Source of the DNA: DASTCZ01 sp963704455 | Lineage (GTDB): Bacteria; Acidobacteriota; Terriglobia; Acidiferrales; UBA7541 | Assembly (NCBI GenBank): GCA_963704455.1 | Contig: OY969905.1 | Span: 1,674,001-1,738,000 of the forward strand | Length of the DNA stretch: 64,000 bases | Direction: 5' to 3' | Part shown: in pieces, positions 25,507 through 34,887 of the stretch | Numbering within the stretch: position 1 is the first letter of the stretch | Layout: every line of letters starts with the position of its first letter | The notes under the pieces: model-generated | Told to the model about the DNA's origin: nothing | The model's database searches: none | The model's input: only the letters and a program-made list of their open reading frames with translations | Program-made: the position numbers and the translations under genes

Positions 25507-25974
25507 TCAGCCCTTTGCAAGCGTCGCGATCTGGTGGGCCAGCTTTTCGATCTCCTGCGTTTTCTTAAGCATGTCCAAGGAAAGGACTTTTGTGCTGTCT
25601 GTGCTCTCCACTTGCTTCTTCAATTCCTGGGCCAACTCTGCAAGTCTTTCGATGTCATGCTTCATTCCGCTCTCATTCGCTCTTAACGTTTTCGGGTCCG
25701 GCGCCGGCACATCCGGAAGGTTCCCATGGGACTTATGCGTACCTGTGTCGATTTGCATTGTGTTTGAAGAGTTTGTTGTCCCAGCGGACCCCGAACCAGA
25801 ACCAAATCCGGGGAGTGCGCCGCCGTTTTCATCCTTGGGAGGAGGCGGCGGTTTTGGTGGCGGTGTCCCGGTGCCCGGAGGCGGATTTTGCGCAAATGCC
25901 TTGAACGCCAGCACGCTGGCAATTGCGCCGGGAATAATTCTTAGAAAAATCCTCCGCGAGCCGTCTTGATTCAT
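25507..25974 (-). CDS. Tat-signal secreted Pro-rich protein with C-terminal helix
   Basis: A 155-aa protein. The N-terminus has a twin-arginine pattern (GSRRIFLRIIPGAIASVLAF) followed by FAQ. Residues 30-50 are Pro/Gly-rich, the middle is Ser/Asn/Thr-rich, and the C-terminal 60 residues form a charged amphipathic helix ('MKHDIERLAELAQELKKQVESTD', 'LKKTQEIEKLAHQIATLAKG') likely to make a coiled coil. GGGAGGT stands before the chosen ATG. No family recognised. It lies 139 bases upstream of the S41 protease gene on the same strand. Confidence 0.65.
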   Translation of the reverse strand: MNQDGSRRIFLRIIPGAIASVLAFKAFAQNPPPGTGTPPPKPPPPPKDENGGALPGFGSGSGSAGTTNSSNTMQIDTGTHKSHGNLPDVPAPDPKTLRANESGMKHDIERLAELAQELKKQVESTDSTKVLSLDMLKKTQEIEKLAHQIATLAKG

Positions 25975-26058
25975 TGTTACCTCCCGCACGGCCCCGCAAG
26001 CCCGGTCAAGGGTGGCGGCGTCCGGCCGGATGCTATAGACTACTGATGCCCTTATTGT

Positions 26059-26928
26059 ATGATGAGTTTCCTCTCCCGGTGGACAGAATTTGCGTTAGGG
26101 CGGGGTCTCCGCCTTGCCGGCATCCTTTTGCTGGCTATCATCCTCTTGCGCCTGCTGAAGTCCTTTATCAAGCGCTTGATCTACAAGCCAGCCACCGACG
26201 GCTCGAGCCGCGCCGCACGGATGCGCGAACAACAAACGCGCACGGTCGCGGGAATTTTAGAAAGCGCGGGCTTCGCAGTCATCGTCACGCTGTCCATCCT
26301 GATGTCTTTGCGCGAGTTTGGCTACGATGTGACGCCCCTGGCGGCCGCTGCAGGACTGGCAAGCCTTGCGGTGGGCTTTGGCGCCCAAAATCTGGTGCGC
26401 GACCTGATTGCCGGACTATTCGTCATTGTCGAGGATCAGTACGTTGTGGGAGATACGGTCCGCATCGGGCAGACAACCGGACGCGTTGAACACGTCACGC
26501 TGCGGCGCACCGTCTTGCGCGATGATCAGGGCGCAATCGTGACCATCCCCAATGGCCAGGTCCAGCAAGTGGCCAATCTGAGCCGGGATTGGTCGCAGGT
26601 ACTGCTCGGCGTTACCGTGGCTCCCGATTCGCCGCTGGAAGCCCCCCTCTCTGCGCTTGAGCGGCTCGCCGCTGAATTTCGCGGCGACAGCGATTGGGCC
26701 GCCGCGCTGGTTGACGGCCCGCGCGTCCTCGGCGTGGACGCCATCGGCCCTCAAGGCGCCAAGATCGTCCTGCAAGTGCGCACAGCGCCCACGCGACAGG
26801 ACGACGTCGCGCGTGAGCTGCGCCGCCGCATCAGCGCAATTTTTGAGAAAGAAGGCTTTCGCACCTCAGGCGTTCAACGCTTTGAGGTGCAATACGCTGC
26901 AAAAGAGGAGGAAATACATCATGGGTGA
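26059..26928 (+). CDS. MscS-family mechanosensitive channel
   Basis: A 289-aa protein with two N-terminal helices (about 13-35 and 65-90), then the pore helix 'TPLAAAAGLASLAVGFGAQNLVRDLIAGLFVIVEDQYVVGD', the core MscS signature with alternating Gly and Ala. The beta domain follows ('VRIGQTTGRVEHVTLRRTVLRDDQGAIVTIPNGQV') and then the C-terminal alpha/beta domain. It opens under membrane tension to release solutes. Its 3' end overlaps the next gene by 8 bases. Confidence 0.93.
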   Translation: MMSFLSRWTEFALGRGLRLAGILLLAIILLRLLKSFIKRLIYKPATDGSSRAARMREQQTRTVAGILESAGFAVIVTLSILMSLREFGYDVTPLAAAAGLASLAVGFGAQNLVRDLIAGLFVIVEDQYVVGDTVRIGQTTGRVEHVTLRRTVLRDDQGAIVTIPNGQVQQVANLSRDWSQVLLGVTVAPDSPLEAPLSALERLAAEFRGDSDWAAALVDGPRVLGVDAIGPQGAKIVLQVRTAPTRQDDVARELRRRISAIFEKEGFRTSGVQRFEVQYAAKEEEIHHG

Positions 26929-27388
26929 AGTCACGCACGATCAGGCAAATTTATTGCTCAAACTTTACGATCTCCGCCGCGAGCCACGGCTGCGCGAGGC
27001 CCGCGCTTGGTATATGGGCCAATTTTTCGCGGCGTCGGTCGAAGAACTTTTGCAAAAGTACCCGCCGAGCAGTGAGGCGAACACGAGCTTTCGAATGGTT
27101 GGCAGTTATTGGGAAATGGCCTGTGGCCTCGTGAATCGCGGGCTGATTGACGACGAATTCTTTTTCGAGAGCAACGGCGAAGTCTGGTTTGTTTTTGAAA
27201 AGATGAAGCCGATTCTCGCGGGCTTGCGCGCGATGTATCACAATCCGCACGCATATCGCCATATGGAAGCGGCAGTCGCGCGCCTCGAACAGCTTTGGAA
27301 TCGCACCTCTCCGGGAATGGTTGAAGCTCATCGGGAGCGGATCGCGCAGATGCGGAACCAGGCCGCTAAAGCCGCGCGTGCCAACTAA
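26921..27388 (+). CDS. 155-aa DUF4760-like protein coupled to MscS
   Basis: Starts inside the mscS 3' end with AGGAGG seven bases before the ATG. The protein is soluble and helical, with aromatic-rich stretches ('YLGQFF'-like 'AWYMGQFFAASVEELLQKYP', 'YWEMACGLVNRGLIDDEFFFES') and an acidic-aromatic centre. The pattern 'VGSYWEMACGLVNRGLIDD...' recalls the DUF4760 family, whose function is unknown. Overlap with the channel gene suggests a shared role in osmotic or envelope response. A longer frame reading into mscS was rejected in favour of the good ribosome site. Confidence 0.7.
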   Translation: MGEVTHDQANLLLKLYDLRREPRLREARAWYMGQFFAASVEELLQKYPPSSEANTSFRMVGSYWEMACGLVNRGLIDDEFFFESNGEVWFVFEKMKPILAGLRAMYHNPHAYRHMEAAVARLEQLWNRTSPGMVEAHRERIAQMRNQAAKAARAN

Positions 27389-27738
27389 TGACGATTGACG
27401 AAGCCCTGCTCTCCGTCTGGCGGCAGGCGCTGGAAGAAAACCTGAACCTTGTCGAATTGGAAGGGCGGCGCTTCCCGGTGCATCGCACACAGCGCCGCCG
27501 CCTCCGTCAGGTGGATTTTGAATTTGAGGGGGAATCCTTGCGCGGCCTTGAACAGAATCCCGAGACGCGCTCCAAGTGGGCCGAACTCGCGCGCGGGGGG
27601 CAGAAAGTGATGCAGTTTCTTTCCGGGGGGCGCTACATCGGAAATGTTTCCGAAGGTAAGCTGACTCTTTACCGCAAGACCGTGCCGGGCGAAAAGAAAG
27701 CCGCTGCGGCGGCGGCTCCGCGCGCGAAATCTCTTTAG
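27388..27738 (+). CDS. 116-aa unknown protein, third gene of the MscS operon
   Basis: The ATG overlaps the previous TAA by one base (TAATG). The protein begins MTIDEALLSVWRQALEENL, has a basic RTQRRRLRQVDFEFEG segment and ends in a Lys/Ala tail. The 'GRRFPVHRTQRRRLRQVDFEF' part looks like a small beta domain. No family recognised. It is probably co-translated with the preceding DUF4760-like gene. It converges on the GGDEF gene with a 4-bp gap. Confidence 0.65.
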   Translation: MTIDEALLSVWRQALEENLNLVELEGRRFPVHRTQRRRLRQVDFEFEGESLRGLEQNPETRSKWAELARGGQKVMQFLSGGRYIGNVSEGKLTLYRKTVPGEKKAAAAAAPRAKSL

Positions 27739-27742
27739 AGGG

Positions 27743-28699
27743 CTACTTCAAAGTCACAAGCCGCGCTTCCGCTGGTTCGTGGACTTCCTCACGTTTTGCA
27801 ATTTCGGTGCGATCGCGTCCGCTGCGCTTCGCCCGGTACAATGACCCATCCGCACACCGCACCAGCGAATCCGGCGTCGCTTCCGGCCAGTCCGCCGACG
27901 AAGCCGCGCCCATGCTGACAGTCACTCGCAGGGTTTCTCCAGCGGCTTCAAATGAGCGATCCCGGAAAGCAGCAAGTATGTGCTCTGCACGATCGCGGAG
28001 AGCGGTGGCATCGCAGCCCGGCAGCACTAGCAGAAACTCTTCCCCTCCGTATCGGCCCACCGCATCGTATCCACGCACAGCCGCGGTCAGGCGTTGGGCG
28101 GATTCACGAAGCACTTCATCTCCCGCGGCGTGGCCCCGTGAATCATTCACCGCCTTGAAATGGTCCAGATCGGCCAGCACTACGCCACAACAGGAATTTT
28201 CGCGCGGTGCACGCGCCAATTCACGGCGAAGCAAGTCCATGATCGCCGCACGATTGAGGAGCCCCGTCAGTGAATCGTGAGTGGCTTTGTGAAGCAGGAC
28301 TTCTTGCGCGGCCACCAGCTTGTCTTCCAGTTCGAGTATCCGCACACCCACGCGCAGCCGCGCGTGAAGCTCTTCCGGATGAACGGGCTTCGTCAAATAG
28401 TCATCCGCTCCTGCATTCAGGCCGCTAATCACATCTTCTTTCCCTTCCCGTGAGGTCACCAGCAGAAGGTAGGTGTAAGGCCGCCCGACGCGCTGGCGGA
28501 CTTCGTGGCAAAGTTCCGGCCCGGTAAATCCGGGCATCATCCAATCCAAAACGGCCAGTCGTGGCGTGTCATCCGCCAGCAGGGCCTGATGAGCGGCGTT
28601 GCCGTCAGAGACGGACACCACGTCGTAACCCCACTTCTTGAGGGACCGCTCAACCACCAACCGCGATATGGGATCATCGTCGGCGATCAACACTTTCAT
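27743..28699 (-). CDS. REC-GGDEF diguanylate cyclase
   Basis: A 318-aa protein: receiver domain (1-120; D7/D8/D9, phosphoacceptor D52, Lys in 'YLTKPVHPEE'), a short coiled linker, and a GGDEF domain (about 145-300) with active-site GGEEF. RGYD precedes it by five residues, the product-inhibition I-site (RxxD). It should make cyclic di-GMP when phosphorylated and be feedback-inhibited. Its start overlaps the stop of the hybrid kinase by 4 bases, so it is the last gene of the TonB-YfiR-kinase operon. Confidence 0.92.
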   Translation of the reverse strand: MKVLIADDDPISRLVVERSLKKWGYDVVSVSDGNAAHQALLADDTPRLAVLDWMMPGFTGPELCHEVRQRVGRPYTYLLLVTSREGKEDVISGLNAGADDYLTKPVHPEELHARLRVGVRILELEDKLVAAQEVLLHKATHDSLTGLLNRAAIMDLLRRELARAPRENSCCGVVLADLDHFKAVNDSRGHAAGDEVLRESAQRLTAAVRGYDAVGRYGGEEFLLVLPGCDATALRDRAEHILAAFRDRSFEAAGETLRVTVSMGAASSADWPEATPDSLVRCADGSLYRAKRSGRDRTEIAKREEVHEPAEARLVTLK

Positions 28700-31600
28700 T
28701 TTGCAGCTCCCGCACAAATTGTGGAGAGCTCCAACTTAAGCCGCTCCCATTCCTGTTCGAGTTCGGAACAAAGTTCGCCGGAGCCATCCAATCGTTTCTC
28801 CCGCGCCAGCAATTCTAGTTTTCGCGCGCAGGAAGTAAGAGCGGTCGCGCCAAGCGTTGAAGCGCTTCCCTTCAGGGTGTGAGCCGAGTACTCCAGCCGC
28901 GCGGCGTCGCCTTTGGTCTGCGCATCGCGGATTTCCTGGATCTGTTTTGGGGCGTCATCCAGAAAAAGCTGGGCGAGCTCGGCCATCAGGTCGTCGTTTC
29001 CATCCAGCCGAGTGCGTAGCTCATCGAGATTGATGGCGTGCTCGATTTTTATCGCCGGTTGCGAGGATAGCACGCGCTGAATCTCCGACTTCAATATCGG
29101 AAGTGAAATTGGTTTTGACACATACCCATCCATCCCCACTGCGAGGCACCGCTCGCGGTCGCCTTTCATGGCGTGCGCGGTCATCGCCAATATCGGAATA
29201 TGTGCCCCCGTTTTTTCTTCGCGGCGGCGGATTTCCATAGTGGCTTCCATTCCATCCATCTCCGGCATCTGAACGTCCATGAGAACGACATCGAAACCGT
29301 GCGGGCCGGCTTTTTCCAATTCCTTAAGAACCTCGTGGCCGTCATTTGCGACCACGACACTGTGCCCCTCCCTTTCCAACAGTTTCACGGCGAGATGCTG
29401 ATTGACGGGATTGTCTTCGGCCAGCAGAAATCGCCGTGTCTCGCCCGGTGGCACGCTTTCCGCAGGTTGCTCCGGCTCGGGATGCTGAACTTGAACCGGG
29501 CATGGCCGCGCGAGGACTTTAACGATCGCATCGAGCAATTCCGATTGGTGAATCGGTTTGAGCAGTATGGCGGTTACTCCGAGCGCGCGGCTGCGTTGCC
29601 TGTCGCTCGCGGTGAGATCGGACGTCAGCATCATTATGGTTGCGCCGGCTAGGCCGGGATCCTTGCGAATCTCTTCCGCAACGGCAAAGCCGTCCATTTC
29701 CGGCATGTGCCCGTCGAGGAGGATGAGCGGATAGGGATAATGATTGGAGAGAGCATTCCTCATCTCCGAAAGCGCGGCATTGCCGCCATTCGCTGTGTGC
29801 GGCGACATTCGCCAATTCCGGAGCATTTGTGAAAGGATCCGGCGGTTGGTCTCATTGTCGTCCACCACCAGCACCGGAAGCCCATCCAATTCCGGCGGTG
29901 CCTGCGGCAGGATGGCCGATTCCTGAGGCGCTAGGCCGAATGAGGCGGTGAAATGAAAAGTGCTTCCCTTTCCCATTTGGCTCTCCGCCCAAATGCGGCC
30001 GCCCATCAGCTCGACGAGGCGAATGGATATGCTCAGCCCGAGTCCTGTGCCGCCAAATCGCCGCGACATCGAACCGTCTGCCTGAATGAACGGCTCGAAA
30101 ATCTTATGGACTTTGTCCGAAGGAATACCGATGCCGGTGTCGCGCACCGCAAAATGAAGCAGAACCGATCCCGAATCCGATTTCTCCGTTTCCACTCGCA
30201 CATTCACCTCGCCATGGTCCGTAAACTTGATGGCATTACCCACAAGGTTCACCAGTATCTGGCGCAGGCGGGTCACATCACCCATCAGGTCCTCGGGGAT
30301 CAAAGGAGGAATATCAATCGTCAACTCGATGTCCTTCTTGTGTGCGCGAAAGGCAAGAGTCTTTAACATCTCCAAAAGAGCGATCCGGAGGCTGAAAGGC
30401 GCGGATTCAAGGTCCATCTTTCCCGCCTCTATCTTGGAGAAATCGAGAATGTCATTGATGATCCGCAGGAGGCCGTCCGCGGAAGCCTTGACCATTTGCA
30501 AATATTCGCGCTGCTCGGCGGATAGCTCGGTATCCAAAGCCAATTCGGCCATGCCAATGATCCCGTTCATGGGCGTGCGGATTTCGTGGCTCATGTTGGC
30601 AAGAAACTCGCTCTTGGCGCGGCTGGCGGCTTCGGCAGTTTCCTTCGCACGCTTCTGTTCCTGCTCGGTGGCTTTTCTTTGTGTGATGTCGCGCATCTGC
30701 ACCATAAAAGTCAGCGCGCCCTTCACGTGAATTGGCGTCACAATCATGTCGACAGGGAGTTCCTTGCCGTCCGCGCGGTTCAATGGAACTTCGACAAGGT
30801 GGCCAATGAACTTTGAGGATCCCTTTTTGGCAAACATCTCGTAGTCGCTCGCAAACTCATCTCGCTGTCTGGGCTTGACCATTACGTCAAGGAACGACTG
30901 TCCCAGCACTTCTTCTTTTCTTCGTGCGCTCAGACGTTCCATCGCCGGGTTGAATTCCGTGATGCGACCATCCGCCCCATAGGTCACGATTCCGTCAAGC
31001 GCTGCCTGGTTGAACGCGATTCTGCGCGCCTCGCTCAGCTCCAGTGCTTCCTTTGCGCGGCGTTCCTCCGTCACATCGCGATAAAGCCCAAATCCACCCA
31101 CTACTTCTCCGTGGAGGATCAGGGGGACAATTTGGATTGCCGCGTCGAAGTGCAATCCGTCTTTACGGTACCGGGTTGTCGTAATCTGCGTGGACTTCCC
31201 TTCAAAGGTTGCCTGCGTTAGGTTGACGGACTCCTGGTCGTGACAAATCATCGGCGACAGATCGCGGCCTTCCAATTCGGCCAGCGTGTAGCCGAACATG
31301 CGTTCGAACGCGGCATTACAAAACGAAACTTTGCGCTCTCTGTCGAGCGCAACCAATCCCAAGGGAATATTGCCGATGAGTGCGTCCAGGTATGCCGTTC
31401 GTTCGGCGAGATGACGCTCCGCCTCAGCGCGAACCGATACCTCTTTTCGCAGCTCTTCCGTTCGCTCATCAACGCGCAGCTCAAGGTCATGGTGGGCTTT
31501 TTGGAGAGCGGCATCCCGTTGCTCGACTTGGCCGAGCATCTGATTGAATCCATCGACAAGGTGCCCGATCTCGTCGTCGGACTCCCTCTTTGCGCGAATT

Positions 31601-32211
31601 GCGTAGTTTTTTTCCACCGAAATCATTTTCGCCGTCCAGGCCAAATGGCGAATTGGCCCCACCACCACATCTTGATATCGAGCGGAAAAAAAAGAAGCAG
31701 CGATTAAGGAAACGATGAGGACGATAACAAGTACCAGCATGTCTTCCAGGATGCGCGAGTACAAATCCGAAAGGTCGGATTCAAGATAGAGAGTTCCTAT
31801 GAATTCGCCCTCGTTACGGATCGGTTGAAAAAGGAGAAGATGCCCTTTTGAAATGTGGTGCCCTTCCGGCTGCACGGGAATAGCACGATACTCTGAGTTT
31901 CTAATTCGATTGTATGTGGCTAGAACTTGGCCATCTGCACTGTAAATACTCGCGGTGATAATCTGTTTCTTTTGAGTTAAAGCGCTCAGCAGTTCGCCAG
32001 CCGATTTCTGATCCTGAAAAATCACCGCCGCAGAGCTGTTCGTGCCCATCACCGCCCCGAGAGCCATCAGGTCGCGCACCCGCGCGTTATAGATGAAGTA
32101 GACATCGAAGCCCTGATGCACAACGCCTGCGACGAGCAAGGCCAGCGCGCACGTCCGGAGAGTCACGCTCCGGATGCGATCGGTGATTGGCATCTCCCGC
32201 AGAGACTTCAT
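28696..32211 (-). CDS. Hybrid sensor histidine kinase (HAMP-PAS-PAS-HK-REC-REC-HPt)
   Basis: A 1171-aa kinase. A helix near 20-40, a periplasmic sensor region to about 155, a second helix (about 158-180), HAMP, a coiled coil, two PAS domains (about 275-395 and 405-525), HisKA with 'NMSHEIRTPMNG', HATPase with 'NLVGNAIKFTD', 'DTGIGI' and 'GTGLGL', two receiver domains ('LILLDGHMPEMDG' and 'VVLMDVQMPEMDG') and a C-terminal HPt domain ('YSAHTLKGSASTLGA'). All phosphorelay residues are visible. It likely passes phosphate to the REC-GGDEF protein encoded downstream. One base separates it from the YfiR stop. Confidence 0.93.
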   Translation of the reverse strand: MKSLREMPITDRIRSVTLRTCALALLVAGVVHQGFDVYFIYNARVRDLMALGAVMGTNSSAAVIFQDQKSAGELLSALTQKKQIITASIYSADGQVLATYNRIRNSEYRAIPVQPEGHHISKGHLLLFQPIRNEGEFIGTLYLESDLSDLYSRILEDMLVLVIVLIVSLIAASFFSARYQDVVVGPIRHLAWTAKMISVEKNYAIRAKRESDDEIGHLVDGFNQMLGQVEQRDAALQKAHHDLELRVDERTEELRKEVSVRAEAERHLAERTAYLDALIGNIPLGLVALDRERKVSFCNAAFERMFGYTLAELEGRDLSPMICHDQESVNLTQATFEGKSTQITTTRYRKDGLHFDAAIQIVPLILHGEVVGGFGLYRDVTEERRAKEALELSEARRIAFNQAALDGIVTYGADGRITEFNPAMERLSARRKEEVLGQSFLDVMVKPRQRDEFASDYEMFAKKGSSKFIGHLVEVPLNRADGKELPVDMIVTPIHVKGALTFMVQMRDITQRKATEQEQKRAKETAEAASRAKSEFLANMSHEIRTPMNGIIGMAELALDTELSAEQREYLQMVKASADGLLRIINDILDFSKIEAGKMDLESAPFSLRIALLEMLKTLAFRAHKKDIELTIDIPPLIPEDLMGDVTRLRQILVNLVGNAIKFTDHGEVNVRVETEKSDSGSVLLHFAVRDTGIGIPSDKVHKIFEPFIQADGSMSRRFGGTGLGLSISIRLVELMGGRIWAESQMGKGSTFHFTASFGLAPQESAILPQAPPELDGLPVLVVDDNETNRRILSQMLRNWRMSPHTANGGNAALSEMRNALSNHYPYPLILLDGHMPEMDGFAVAEEIRKDPGLAGATIMMLTSDLTASDRQRSRALGVTAILLKPIHQSELLDAIVKVLARPCPVQVQHPEPEQPAESVPPGETRRFLLAEDNPVNQHLAVKLLEREGHSVVVANDGHEVLKELEKAGPHGFDVVLMDVQMPEMDGMEATMEIRRREEKTGAHIPILAMTAHAMKGDRERCLAVGMDGYVSKPISLPILKSEIQRVLSSQPAIKIEHAINLDELRTRLDGNDDLMAELAQLFLDDAPKQIQEIRDAQTKGDAARLEYSAHTLKGSASTLGATALTSCARKLELLAREKRLDGSGELCSELEQEWERLKLELSTICAGAAK

Positions 32212-32212
32212 G

Positions 32213-32878
32213 CTAGTTCGCCGCCTCCGCGGGCAAATCAACCACGTGCCGCGCCAGCGCAAGCAACTTGCTGCTCAGCTTGATCTTTGCGCGGCTGACG
32301 GTGGCCATGTTGATGTCAAACCTCATTCTGTTATCGTCCACAAGAAGTTGAATCATTCCTCCTGAGCTGAGAAAGTCCGGGCCATCGCCAACCGTCAGCG
32401 CGCCCACATCTCGCGCGGTTTTCAGCAGCTCGGCTTCGCGGTTGTGTTTTGAATCGTTCGCGAATACTGCCTGGCAGGTTCGCGCATCCGCCGGAGAAGT
32501 GATTTTTCGATTGACGATCTTCCGCTTCCCGATTTCCTTTCCATCGGCAAGTGTTTGAAAGGCGATTCGCACATCTTCGGCGCCGTCAAAGCAAAAGAAG
32601 AGCAGCGTAGATGTCTCCGGCACTGCCATCGGAGACCATTCCGCAAATCGCGCAAAGTTCAGCAAGAACGCAGCTTTTATCTGGGCTTCTGAGGGCGGTC
32701 GCGAATCTTGTTCAGATATGGCCAGGGCCGAAAGAGTCGGCCCAAGTGGAACAACCGCCATCCACATGGACAATGCGATTGCCGGGACCATTACGCACCA
32801 GCCACATCGTGCGTTGTTGCGGCCTCTTCCGGAATTAATTCCGCGAAATTTCAGTCGTTTTAGAATTGGAACGTCCAT
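32213..32878 (-). CDS. YfiR family periplasmic protein
   Basis: A 221-aa protein whose domain from about 60 on is YfiR-like (DUF4154): 'SEAQIKAAFLLNFARFAEWSP', 'CQAVFANDSKHN' and 'GALTVGDGPDFLSSGGMIQLLVDDNRMRFDINMATVSRAKIKLSSKLLALA'. YfiR is a periplasmic repressor of diguanylate cyclase signalling in Pseudomonas; here it is a soluble partner between a TonB receptor and a hybrid kinase. A hydrophobic stretch near 30-50 looks like a signal. The start overlaps the TonB receptor end by 19 bases; a start at the internal Met 30 is also possible. Confidence 0.85.
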   Translation of the reverse strand: MDVPILKRLKFRGINSGRGRNNARCGWCVMVPAIALSMWMAVVPLGPTLSALAISEQDSRPPSEAQIKAAFLLNFARFAEWSPMAVPETSTLLFFCFDGAEDVRIAFQTLADGKEIGKRKIVNRKITSPADARTCQAVFANDSKHNREAELLKTARDVGALTVGDGPDFLSSGGMIQLLVDDNRMRFDINMATVSRAKIKLSSKLLALARHVVDLPAEAAN

Positions 32879-34887
32879 TTGCCGTAAACGCTTCGCTTCA
32901 CCAACGAATTGTCGAATGGCCCAACCTGCGCGGGGAATTCGATATGGCGCGGCGAAAGCAAGTTTTGACCCACCACGCTCAACTCCTGCCGTTCTTTGAA
33001 TTTCCAGCCGAGCCGCACATCCAGCCGTGGATATGCCTTAATGTCTCCAAGGTCGATTTGGCCGGCGTAATAAAACGCGCTGTCCAGTTGAAATCCGCGC
33101 GGGAGGTCAACATAGGAACGAATATTAAATTCGTGGTGAGGGGCGCTCAGGTTTGTCGCGGTTGGATTGCCCACCGCCCCGGGCGAATCGTCGCGGAAAT
33201 CCCCGTTGAGCCATGTGTAGCCTCCGCCCAAGCGCCAGAACGAATATGGTTTCCAATTGGCGCTCAACTCGATGCCGTGCGTTTCCCCTGAAACCAAATT
33301 GTTGAAAGTGAGCGGGATGATGAGCACAGGTCCTCCCGGGTCGGTCTCGATAAAGGGAGTCCCTATGCTTTGCCCGCGGACATGGCTATGAACATTAAAA
33401 TATCCGGCGAGGTCCAAATCCAATTTCGTGGAAACCTGTGTGCGGTACCCCGCTTGCCAGGAATTCTCCGCCTCATCCTGTAAATTCGGGTTCCCGAAAA
33501 TAGTCACGGCTTCCGTGATTCCCCCGGGGCCGGTAAAAGCCTGCTCGATAAACCGCAATTCAGTATCCGCAACAGATATGCCATGAATGGCGCGGGAAGC
33601 GGCGAACCAGATTGAATTCTTCTGTGAGGGAGTCCAGAGGAGCCGCGCGTCTGGCTCAACATCGAGTCCGAGTTGCTTGTTTCCCTCTAGTCTCAACCCG
33701 AGCGTTAATTGAAGGCGCGATGGAACTAGAGCAATTTGATCCTCTACAAATCCGGCGAATAGCCTGCCCACTGAGTGGGCCGGCGTGAATGAGCCGACCA
33801 GCGTTCCCTTCGTTCCTATGCCGATATACCGAAGGTCGGTGCCCCAGGTAATGTCCTGGCGGGCGCCCCAAACGAAATGGTCTTCAATCTCCACATCGGC
33901 GGTGTCCACGTCGCCGCTTAAGAAGGATGCCGATTGCAAAGAGTCGTCGAAATAGATTTGAACGCTGAATCCTGCGCGCGGCGAAAATGTATGTGTCCAC
34001 TGGGCCATCGCATCCTCACCCTTCAGGTCCCGATGTTCCTGCCCGAATGTGGAGATGAGTGGTGTCAATGATGTGAGGGTTAAACCCAAGTTGCTCGCAC
34101 CACCGAAGTGAATGTCCCCTTGCACGGAGAGCGAATCGTGTTTTGAAAATGTCCAATCCGTCCGAAAACCGCCATGCGACATCGCCCAGGGATCTTGAGC
34201 CGTTTGTCCGTTCGGGAGCTGCATGGCGCTGTCTTGGAATCCATTCGCGAAAATGCGATAGAACCCATCGCTGCCTGCCTTACCGCCGAACTGAACCAAC
34301 CCGAAGCCCTGATCAAGATTTCCGCCGCCAGCGGAAACCAGCCCACCCTGCGTGTCGCCCGCTTTCTTCGTGATGATGTTGATCACTCCATTCACTGCGT
34401 TCGTGCCCCACAACGCCGCGCCCGGTCCGCGGATCACTTCGATTCGATCGATATCCTCGAGTACGACGTCGAGATCCTCCCAGAATACGCCGGAGAATAC
34501 AGGCGAATAGATCGTCCGCCCGTCAATCAACACCAGAAGCTTGTTTGCATATTCACTGTTGAACCCGCGGGAGGAAACAGCCCACGTCGTTCCACTCGTT
34601 TGTGCAATGTCCAGACCCGGAACCATGCGAAGCAAATCGGGAATGTTCGTCGCTCCCGATCTCCGGATGTCTTCCTTCGTGATCACGAAGATCGCCGCGG
34701 CGGCGCGCTGAAGAGGTTCTTCTTTCTTGGACGTGGAAGTGACGTTAAGGTTCGACAGGTCTTCAATACTCATTTGACTGAGGTCTTTGGGCGGAGTCTG
34801 TGGATACGCGCATGGCGCTGTCAACACACACAAGGCAATAGCGACGCCCTGAATTCTTCGTCTTGCGCAATTCTGCGTTTGAATCAT
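32860..34887 (-). CDS. TonB-dependent receptor
   Basis: A 675-aa outer-membrane protein. Signal peptide (to about residue 30), then 'DLSQMSIEDLSNLNVTSTSKKEEPL', a motif common in receptors linked to YfiR/kinase genes. The plug domain (about 55-170: 'IFVITKEDIRRSGATNIPDLLRMVPGLDIA', 'DRIEVIRGPGAALWGTNAVNGVINIITK') is followed by a 22-strand-type barrel ending in 'KWTFQF' with the terminal Phe. It is the first gene of the c-di-GMP operon. The start was chosen at the second Met, with GGGAG 8 bases upstream; the longest frame adds 12 residues. Ligand unknown. Confidence 0.9.
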   Translation of the reverse strand: MIQTQNCARRRIQGVAIALCVLTAPCAYPQTPPKDLSQMSIEDLSNLNVTSTSKKEEPLQRAAAAIFVITKEDIRRSGATNIPDLLRMVPGLDIAQTSGTTWAVSSRGFNSEYANKLLVLIDGRTIYSPVFSGVFWEDLDVVLEDIDRIEVIRGPGAALWGTNAVNGVINIITKKAGDTQGGLVSAGGGNLDQGFGLVQFGGKAGSDGFYRIFANGFQDSAMQLPNGQTAQDPWAMSHGGFRTDWTFSKHDSLSVQGDIHFGGASNLGLTLTSLTPLISTFGQEHRDLKGEDAMAQWTHTFSPRAGFSVQIYFDDSLQSASFLSGDVDTADVEIEDHFVWGARQDITWGTDLRYIGIGTKGTLVGSFTPAHSVGRLFAGFVEDQIALVPSRLQLTLGLRLEGNKQLGLDVEPDARLLWTPSQKNSIWFAASRAIHGISVADTELRFIEQAFTGPGGITEAVTIFGNPNLQDEAENSWQAGYRTQVSTKLDLDLAGYFNVHSHVRGQSIGTPFIETDPGGPVLIIPLTFNNLVSGETHGIELSANWKPYSFWRLGGGYTWLNGDFRDDSPGAVGNPTATNLSAPHHEFNIRSYVDLPRGFQLDSAFYYAGQIDLGDIKAYPRLDVRLGWKFKERQELSVVGQNLLSPRHIEFPAQVGPFDNSLVKRSVYGKWTFQF

